Assembly (NCBI GenBank): GCA_013811715.1
Contig: JACCUS010000157.1
Coordinates: 1 to 5,234, forward strand
Reading direction: 5' to 3'
Origin: Nocardioidaceae bacterium
GTDB taxonomy: Bacteria > Actinomycetota > Actinomycetes > Propionibacteriales > Nocardioidaceae
Length of the DNA stretch: 5,234 nucleotides
The first letter of the stretch is position 1, and each line of letters opens with the position of its first letter. The notes beneath the pieces are model-generated. The model was not told the DNA's origin and searched no databases. It was given only the letters and a program-made list of their open reading frames with translations. Of this stretch, positions 1 to 5,234 are shown in pieces. The position numbers and the translations under genes were made by a program.

Positions 1-77
1 CGACAGGCTCGACCACCGGGGACGGCTCGACCACCGGGGACGGCTCGACCGCCGGGGACGGCTCGACCGCCGAAACA
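1..77 (+). repeat. In-frame 18-bp tandem repeat inside recC, continuing off the left edge
   Basis: The unit GGCTCGACCACCGGGGAC occurs at 6-23 and 24-41. A copy with one change (ACC to GCC) lies at 42-59, and a decayed fourth copy with the same change at 60-77 ends in GAAACA. The bases before the first full unit, CGACAGGCTC (1-10), match the flank of the repeat core at 981-1016, so the array probably starts upstream of the window. Because 18 is a multiple of three, each unit adds six residues: GSTTGD, GSTTGD, GSTAGD, GSTAET. The peptide is hydrophilic and lies just before the LLGWLQHDLRAN segment of RecC, where a loop is likely. The near identity of units suggests recent expansion by slippage. 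Confidence 0.85.
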
Positions 78-2549
78 CTGCTGGGGTGGCTGCAGCATGA
101 CCTCCGGGCGAACGCCGAGCCGGACGCAGGAACCCGCGCCTCCCGAAAGAGCGACGAGAGCGACCGGTCGGTGCAGGTCCATGCCTGCCATGGTGCGACC
201 CGACAGATCGACGTGCTCCGCGAGGTGCTGGTCGGGCTGCTCACCGACGATCCGACGCTCGAGCCGCGCGACGTCCTCGTGATGTGTCCTGACATCGAGA
301 CCTACGCGCCGCTGATCCAGGCCGGCTTCGGAATGGCCGACGTCGCCAGCGCCGCCCCACATGGTCAGCGCAACGGGCATCCCGCCCACCGGCTGCGGGT
401 TCGCCTTGCGGACCGAGCCCTGTCCAGCACCAACCCGCTGTTGTCCGTCGCGGGAACCCTGGTGGAGCTCGCTGGCGGCCGCGTGACGGCGACCGACGTA
501 CTTGACCTGGCTTCGACCGCACCAGTCCGCAGGCGTTTCGGGTTCACCGACGACGACCTCGCCCAGCTCGCGATGTGGGTTGACCAAGCGGGCATCCGCT
601 GGGGCCTCGACGCGCCGCACCGCGGCAGCTATGGCCTGGACATCGGCGACAACACCTGGCGGGCTGGCCTGAGCCGGGTTCTCCTCGGGGTCACCATGGC
701 CGAGGACGAACACCGCTTCCTCGAGTCGGCGCTGCCGGTCGACAACGTGTCCAGCGGCGGCATCGACCTGGCCGGCCGGTTCGCCGAGTACGTCGACCGC
801 ATCGAAACGTTCGTGCGTACGACCGAGTCCGCCTCCTCGATCGAGCAGTGGGTGCACGCGCTTTCCAACGCCGTCAGCCAGCTGACCGCCGTGGCCCGCA
901 ATGATGCGTGGCAGGCAACGCAGTTCGACCGTGAGCTCGCGCGCACCGAGGACGCAGCACGACAGCGCGGGACCTCGACTTTTCGACAGGCTCAGGATGG
1001 CGCAGGCTCGACCACCCGATTGATGCTCGCCGACGTACGCAACCTGCTGGCGCACCGGCTCGGCGGTCGACCGACGCGTGCTAACTTCCGCACCGGCACG
1101 CTGACCGTCTGCACGATGGTCCCGATGCGCTCGGTGCCACACCGGGTGGTGTGCCTGGTCGGGCTCGACGACGGCGTGTTCCCGCGCACCAGCTCCGTCG
1201 ACGGCGACGACGTACTAGCACGCAACCCGCTGACCGGAGAGCGCGACATCCGCAGTGAGGATCGTCAGCTGCTGCTGGATGCGGTGGTGGCGGCGGACGA
1301 GACCCTGGTGATCACCTACACCGGAGCCAACGAGCACACCGGCGCGGAACGTCCGCCTGCCGTGCCGCTCGGTGAGCTCCTTGACGCACTCGACGGGGCC
1401 GCCGACGGACCGGTGCGCGACAAGGTGCTGGTCAAGCACCCGCTGCAGCCGTTCGACGTACGCAACCTGACACCGGGCGAGCTGGCCGGCGCCGAGCCGT
1501 TCAGCTTCGACCAAGCGGCGCTCGCGGGCGCCAGGGCCGCGCGGGGTCCACGAGCCGTCCCGGGACCGCTGGTGTCGGAACCGCTGCCTGCCCGGACCCC
1601 CGAGGACGTCGCCCTGGCGGACCTGCAGTCGTTCTTCGCCCATCCGGTTCGGGCGTTCCTGCGGTCCCGGCTCGACGTGTCAGCGCCGCTTGCTGCGGAG
1701 GAGACCAGTGACGCCATCCCGATCGACCTCGACGGGTTGGAGAAGTGGGGGCTGGGGGACCGGCTCCTAGCCGACCTGCTGAACGGAGTGGAGCCGGCTG
1801 ACTGCCTGCGGGCCGAACAGCTCCGCGGCTTGTTGCCACCGGGGAAGCTGGGTCGCCGGACGCTCAACGAAGTGGGCTTCCAGGTGCAGCCGCTCCTGGC
1901 GCAGGCCACCGCGCTGCGGGAGGGGAGGCCGCGCACACTCGACGTGGATATTGAGCTCGGCGACGGCCGACGTCTCACCGGCACCGTGCCGTCGGTCTTC
2001 GGCAACCGGATCGTCAACGTCAGCTACTCCAACCTCGCTGCCAAGCATCGGCTCAAGTCCTGGATCGACCTGCTCGCGCTGAGCGCCGGCCATCCGAACG
2101 AGCACTGGACCGCGCACGCCGTGGGCAGGTCGAGGGCCGGGGGCTCGTGTGCCCTGATCGGGCCACTCGACCATCGCGCGCTCGGCTGGCTACGCGACCT
2201 GGTCGATATCTACGACCGTGGCATGCGGGAGCCGTTGCCGCTGCCGGTGAAGACCGCGTGCGCGTACGCCGAAGCCGCCGCCCAACGACGACAGGGCAGC
2301 GACATCGATCCGATCTTCAAGGCGAACAAAGCATGGGAGACCGACAGGTTCTCTGCGTTCGGCATCCCCGGAGAGGACGCCGACCCCTCGCACGTCCAGG
2401 TGTTCGGCGAGGCAGCACCTCTCGCCACCCTGCTGGGTGAGCCACGCAGCGACGAGAACTGGAACGACGAGAGGCATCGGCTTGGCCAGTACGCCTCGCG
2501 CCTATGGGAGCCGCTGCTCACTGGTGCTGAGAAGGTCGGCCCACTGTGA
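3..2549 (+). CDS. recC: RecC subunit of exonuclease V (RecBCD), 5' end outside the window
   Basis: This is the scaffold and Chi-scanning subunit of the RecBCD helicase-nuclease, which acts on double-strand DNA ends in the cytoplasm. The frame is open from the left edge and gives 848 visible codons. RecC is usually about 1,100 residues, so some 250-300 N-terminal residues lie upstream. The in-frame GTG at 171 is internal, because RecC-like sequence (LLGWLQHDLRAN) precedes it. Family landmarks are SVQVHACHG (168-194), RDVLVMCPDIETYAP (267-311), TVCTMVPMRSVPHRVVCLVG followed by LDDGVFPR (from about 1104 to 1187), the NPLTGERDIRSEDRQLLLDA stretch (about 1225-1284), and FFAHPVRAFLR (1632-1664), which opens the C-terminal nuclease-like domain. 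No Walker A is visible, as expected because RecC's helicase fold is inactive. Two repeat-derived segments are read in frame, at the left edge and at 981-1016. The gene ends in TGA overlapping the recB start. Identification is firm and is based on remembered family sequence. Confidence 0.95.
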   Translation, partial: TGSTTGDGSTTGDGSTAGDGSTAETLLGWLQHDLRANAEPDAGTRASRKSDESDRSVQVHACHGATRQIDVLREVLVGLLTDDPTLEPRDVLVMCPDIETYAPLIQAGFGMADVASAAPHGQRNGHPAHRLRVRLADRALSSTNPLLSVAGTLVELAGGRVTATDVLDLASTAPVRRRFGFTDDDLAQLAMWVDQAGIRWGLDAPHRGSYGLDIGDNTWRAGLSRVLLGVTMAEDEHRFLESALPVDNVSSGGIDLAGRFAEYVDRIETFVRTTESASSIEQWVHALSNAVSQLTAVARNDAWQATQFDRELARTEDAARQRGTSTFRQAQDGAGSTTRLMLADVRNLLAHRLGGRPTRANFRTGTLTVCTMVPMRSVPHRVVCLVGLDDGVFPRTSSVDGDDVLARNPLTGERDIRSEDRQLLLDAVVAADETLVITYTGANEHTGAERPPAVPLGELLDALDGAADGPVRDKVLVKHPLQPFDVRNLTPGELAGAEPFSFDQAALAGARAARGPRAVPGPLVSEPLPARTPEDVALADLQSFFAHPVRAFLRSRLDVSAPLAAEETSDAIPIDLDGLEKWGLGDRLLADLLNGVEPADCLRAEQLRGLLPPGKLGRRTLNEVGFQVQPLLAQATALREGRPRTLDVDIELGDGRRLTGTVPSVFGNRIVNVSYSNLAAKHRLKSWIDLLALSAGHPNEHWTAHAVGRSRAGGSCALIGPLDHRALGWLRDLVDIYDRGMREPLPLPVKTACAYAEAAAQRRQGSDIDPIFKANKAWETDRFSAFGIPGEDADPSHVQVFGEAAPLATLLGEPRSDENWNDERHRLGQYASRLWEPLLTGAEKVGPL
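981..1016 (+). repeat. Dispersed-type repeat element inside recC, with an internal partial duplication
   Basis: TTTCGACAGGCTC (981-993) is followed by AGGATGGCG and then by CAGGCTCGACCACC (1003-1016). CAGGCTC occurs twice, 16 bases apart (987-993 and 1003-1009). The segment therefore reads as a core TTTCGACAGGCTC plus GACCACC, expanded by a 16-bp duplication or formed by two abutting half-elements. It is translated in frame as FRQAQDGAGSTT between a charged helix-like stretch (ARTEDAARQRG) and LMLADVRNLLAHRL. RecC homologues as I remember them have only a short variable loop there. The GCTCGACCACC end is identical to the core of the other two repeat sites in the window. Confidence 0.7.
2529..2549 (+). 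promoter_or_regulatory. Ribosome binding site and stop/start overlap for recB
   Basis: GAGAAGG at 2529-2535 resembles a Shine-Dalgarno site and lies 10 bases before the GTG at 2546. The GTG and the recC TGA share the tetranucleotide GTGA (2546-2549), an arrangement typical of translational coupling. This supports choosing 2546 over the in-frame GTG at 2585, which lies inside the gene and has no equally good AG-rich site that I noticed. The coupling itself is inferred from spacing and was not demonstrated. Confidence 0.65.
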
Positions 2550-5234
2550 CCGAGCAACCAACCGGGCGACCAGCCACACCTACCGTGCTGGAGAACTTCA
2601 ACGTCTGCGAACCGCTCCCGACCGGGACGACCCTGCTCGAGGCGAGCGCTGGGACCGGCAAGACCTGGACCATCGGCGCGCTGGTGACGAAGTACGTCGC
2701 CGAGGGGGTCGCCAAGCTCGAAGAGCTGCTCGTCGTCACCTTCGGCCGCGCGGCCAGCCAGGAGCTGCGGGAACGGGTGCGCACCCAGCTCGTCGAGGCG
2801 GAACGAGCGCTGACCGACCCTGATGCGCCGCGACCAGACAGCGACGTCATCAACCTCCTGCTCGACACCAGCCCCGACGAGGTGGCGAAGCGCCGACAAC
2901 GGCTGCGCGAAGCTCTCGGCTCGTTCGACGCGGCCACCATCGCCACCACGCACCAGTTCTGTCAGATGGTGCTGCGCAGCCTGGGCATCGCGGGTGACAC
3001 CGACGCCAACGCCACCTTGGTCGAGGATCTCGACGACCTGCTGACCGAGGTGGTCGACGACCTGTACCTCCGCCACTTCGCTTCGCTCGAGGACGATCCG
3101 CCGTTCAGCCATGGTGACGCGCTGCGGCTTGCTCGCGCTGCGGCACGGGATCCGCAGGCCAGGCTCGAGCCCTGCGACGCCGATCCCGACAGCCAGCCAG
3201 GCGTCCGCGTCCGCGTCTGCTTCGCCCAGGAGGTCCGGGACGAGCTGGAGCGGCGCAAGCGACGGCTCGGGATCCTCAGCTACGACGACCTGCTTTCCCA
3301 GCTCGCGCACGCGCTGACCTCCGACGAGGCTCCCGCACGACAGCGGATGCGGCAACGCTGGAGCGTGGTGCTCGTCGACGAGTTCCAGGACACCGACCCG
3401 GTGCAGTGGCAGGTGCTCGACCGCGCGTTCACCGGCCACTCCACGATGGTGCTGATCGGCGACCCGAAACAGGCGATCTATGCTTTCCGCGGCGGGGATG
3501 TGACGGCGTACCTCAATGCCGCCACCACCGCGACGACCCGCAAGACGCTCGGCAGGAACTGGCGCTCCGACAGTGACCTCGTCGACGCGCTGCAGGTGAC
3601 CATGCGTGGCGCCGCGCTGGGCGACGAGGAGATCCTGGTCCGCGACGTCGACGCTCACCACCGCGGCTCCCGACTGTCCGGAGCAGGCCCGCCGTTCCGG
3701 TTGCGGGTCGTCCGCAAGGAGACCTTGGGCAGGAAGCCGAACGCCAAGCTCGCCGTCGCGACGATCCGTCCGCACGTCGTCGAGGACGTCGCCCGCGACA
3801 TCAAGCAGCTGCTCACGTCCGGTGCGACCTTCGACGGCCGCACGCTGCAACCACGAGACGTTGCCGTGTTGGCGTACAAGAACATCGATTTGCTCGCCGT
3901 GCAGCAGGCGCTGGCCGGGATCGGCGTACCCTCGGTCGTTGCCGGCGGCGGAAGCGTGTTCGCGACCCCCGCTGCGACGCAGTGGCTCACCCTGCTCGAA
4001 GCGCTGGAGCAGCCGCACCGCTCCGCCCGGGTCCGCAGCGCCGGGTTGACCTGCTTCCTCGGCCACAACGCGGCAGCGCTCGACGCAGGTGGCGACGTGC
4101 TCACCGACCAGATCGCGGAGAGGCTCCGGGACTGGGCCGAGCTGCTCACCTCACGGGGAGTCGCCGCCGTCCTCGAAGCGGCCACGGCTGACGGCCTTGC
4201 GGCGCGGGTGCTGTCCCGGGTCGACGGCGAGCGGCTGCTCACCGATCTGCGTCACGTGGGTCAGTCACTGTTCCAGGTCGCGGTCGAGGAACGGCTCGGA
4301 CTGGTCGCGCTGCTCAGCTGGCTGCGCGCTCAGATGGCCGACGACAAGGTCGAGGTGTCGAGCGAGCGGACCCGGCGGCTCGACAGCGACGCGGCCGCGG
4401 TGCAGCTCGTGACGATCCATGGCAGCAAAGGCATGCAGTACCCAGTCGTCTACCTGCCCACGTTGTGGGACCGGTTCCCCCAGAAGCCGCAGGTGCCGTT
4501 GTTCCACTCAACAAACGAGGACGACCAGGGTCGCCGCTGCATCGACGTGGGCGGCGGGGGACCGGCGTGGCCAGGCCATCTCGCCCGCGCCATGGAAGAG
4601 GACGCAGGTGAGTCGCTGCGGCTGCTCTACGTCGCGATGACCCGCGCCCAGTCCCAGGTAGTCGCCTGGTGGGCCCCGGCGCCCAGGAACACCCCGGCCT
4701 CGCCGCTGCACAGGATGCTGTTCGGTCGTCTGCCTGGTTCGGCGACTGTGCCTGATCAGATGCAGCTGCACGATGAAGCCCGGGTGCCGGAGATTCTCGA
4801 CGAGTGGCAGCGGCTGGGCGGACCGGTCTGGGAGGTCGCCGAGTTGGCTGACCTCCCTGCCGGTGATCTGGGCGCAGACGACCGGTTTCTGTCCGCGCGG
4901 ACGTTCACCCGCACCATCGACACGGCCTGGCGTCGTACGTCGTACACCTCACTGAGCTCCGTCGCCGCACGTGGCGACCAGCCGGCCGGCGTGGGCAGCG
5001 AGCCGGAGGAACGACCGAAGGAGGACGAGCCGGTTGGAGTGGTCTCGATAAGCTCGACCACCCGGGGCGTGGTCTCGACAAGCTCGACCACCCGGGGAGT
5101 GAGCTCGACCAGCGGGGCGGCGGTGCTGTCACCGATGGGCGACCTACCGGTGGGTGCGACGTTCGGTTCGCTGGTGCACGCGGTGCTCGAGCACGCCGAC
5201 CCGGATGCGCCGGACCTGCGCGCCGAGCTGCTCG
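2546..5234 (+). CDS. recB: RecB helicase-nuclease subunit of exonuclease V (RecBCD), 3' end outside the window
   Basis: This is the 3'-5' SF1A helicase and sole nuclease subunit of RecBCD. The frame runs 896 codons to the right edge without a stop; the family is about 1,100-1,200 residues, so roughly 200-300 are missing. Helicase motifs in order are: Walker A ASAGTGKT (residues 33-40, K39), motif Ia VTFGRAASQELRER (64-77), TTHQFC (134-139), Walker B VDEFQDTD (277-284), motif III GDPKQAIYAFRGGD (305-318), motif IV NWRS (338-341), motif V TIHGSKGMQYP (623-633) and motif VI YVAMTRA (695-701, R700). The nuclease domain begins near VGATFGSLVHAVLE, where H878 matches the first metal-ligand histidine (E. 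coli RecB H956). The catalytic Asp/Lys residues lie beyond the edge. GTG at 2546 is chosen for its overlap with recC and an upstream AG-rich site; GTG at 2585 (residue 14) is a possible alternative. Residues 832-857 are repeat-derived linker. Confidence 0.96.
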   Translation, partial: MTEQPTGRPATPTVLENFNVCEPLPTGTTLLEASAGTGKTWTIGALVTKYVAEGVAKLEELLVVTFGRAASQELRERVRTQLVEAERALTDPDAPRPDSDVINLLLDTSPDEVAKRRQRLREALGSFDAATIATTHQFCQMVLRSLGIAGDTDANATLVEDLDDLLTEVVDDLYLRHFASLEDDPPFSHGDALRLARAAARDPQARLEPCDADPDSQPGVRVRVCFAQEVRDELERRKRRLGILSYDDLLSQLAHALTSDEAPARQRMRQRWSVVLVDEFQDTDPVQWQVLDRAFTGHSTMVLIGDPKQAIYAFRGGDVTAYLNAATTATTRKTLGRNWRSDSDLVDALQVTMRGAALGDEEILVRDVDAHHRGSRLSGAGPPFRLRVVRKETLGRKPNAKLAVATIRPHVVEDVARDIKQLLTSGATFDGRTLQPRDVAVLAYKNIDLLAVQQALAGIGVPSVVAGGGSVFATPAATQWLTLLEALEQPHRSARVRSAGLTCFLGHNAAALDAGGDVLTDQIAERLRDWAELLTSRGVAAVLEAATADGLAARVLSRVDGERLLTDLRHVGQSLFQVAVEERLGLVALLSWLRAQMADDKVEVSSERTRRLDSDAAAVQLVTIHGSKGMQYPVVYLPTLWDRFPQKPQVPLFHSTNEDDQGRRCIDVGGGGPAWPGHLARAMEEDAGESLRLLYVAMTRAQSQVVAWWAPAPRNTPASPLHRMLFGRLPGSATVPDQMQLHDEARVPEILDEWQRLGGPVWEVAELADLPAGDLGADDRFLSARTFTRTIDTAWRRTSYTSLSSVAARGDQPAGVGSEPEERPKEDEPVGVVSISSTTRGVVSTSSTTRGVSSTSGAAVLSPMGDLPVGATFGSLVHAVLEHADPDAPDLRAELL
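5039..5117 (+). repeat. In-frame 30-bp tandem repeat in the RecB helicase-nuclease linker
   Basis: Two 30-bp units lie at 5039-5068 and 5069-5098. They differ at only two positions (GATAAG/GACAAG and the last base). A third, shortened unit follows at 5099-5117 (GTGAGCTCGACCAGCGGGG). Each full unit encodes ten residues, VVSISSTTRG and VVSTSSTTRG, followed by a degraded VSSTSG. Each full unit also holds an imperfect palindrome, GTGGTC paired with GACCAC around an 11-base loop (5039-5044 with 5056-5061; 5069-5074 with 5086-5091), followed by CCCGGGG. The stretch lies between the helicase part and the start of the nuclease domain, directly after an acidic PEERPKEDEP linker. Confidence 0.88.

Noticed and set aside
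171..173. GTG as a possible recC start codon
   Set aside because: RecC-like sequence is read in the same frame upstream, no good ribosome site precedes it, and the resulting protein would lack a large part of the N-terminal domain.
1033..1470. Direct repeat GACGTACGCAACCTG at 1033-1047 and 1456-1470
   Set aside because: Both copies encode DVRNL within unrelated parts of RecC and have no similarity in their flanks, so codon preference and chance suffice.
1316..2017. A 233-codon minus-strand open frame (and several shorter ones on both strands)
   Set aside because: The composition is Ser/Arg/Pro-rich with no domain, and it overlaps recC entirely. It is best explained as a frame shadow.
2210..4066. 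A 618-codon open frame on the minus strand, antisense to the recC/recB junction
   Set aside because: It lies opposite two firmly identified genes, is low-complexity and Arg/Gly/Val/Glu-rich, and shows no recognisable motif. Long antisense open frames are common in high-GC genes.
4756..5132. Minus-strand open frames reading VVELVETT-like or SSLSRPRP-like peptides across the repeats
   Set aside because: These are translations of the repeat in its other frames, opposite recB. Such peptides turn up as spurious annotations wherever this kind of repeat occurs.
1..5234. E. coli Chi octamer GCTGGTGG on either strand
   Set aside because: I saw no exact copy when reading both strands by eye, and the E. 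coli sequence is not expected to function in an actinobacterium.

Overview
The window comes from a high-GC genome with strong G/C preference at third codon positions. It lies wholly inside a recC-recB gene pair on the + strand. Both proteins look like the actinobacterial RecBCD branch, and there is no intergenic sequence. The short repeats inside the genes (core GCTCGACCACC, with GGTCTCGACAAGCTC-type flanks) resemble dispersed repeats I recall from Nocardioidaceae and other Propionibacteriales. A Nocardioides-like actinobacterium is therefore my best guess, but this is inference and not a proven assignment.

Layout: recC runs from the left edge (its N-terminal roughly 250-300 codons lie upstream) to a TGA at 2547-2549. 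recB starts with GTG at 2546, overlapping the recC stop in a GTGA tetranucleotide. It stays open for 896 codons to the right edge and is cut just inside its C-terminal nuclease domain. recD would be expected downstream, out of view. I see no RNA gene, CRISPR array, transposase gene, promoter or terminator, and no credible minus-strand gene.

Function: RecB (SF1A helicase plus nuclease), RecC (inactive helicase/nuclease-like scaffold and Chi scanner) and RecD together process double-strand DNA ends for recombination or degradation. All main RecB helicase motifs are present and look intact, as does the first metal-ligand histidine of the nuclease. The tight overlap fits translational coupling of subunits made in fixed ratio.

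The unusual content is three separate insertions of related short repeats inside the two coding sequences, at 1-77, 981-1016 and 5039-5117. All three share the same orientation and the same reading frame, so the core always encodes (G/S)-S-T-T. Each falls where a surface loop or interdomain linker is expected. This looks like repeat DNA tolerated or recruited as in-frame linker peptide. I did not find an otherwise new system here.
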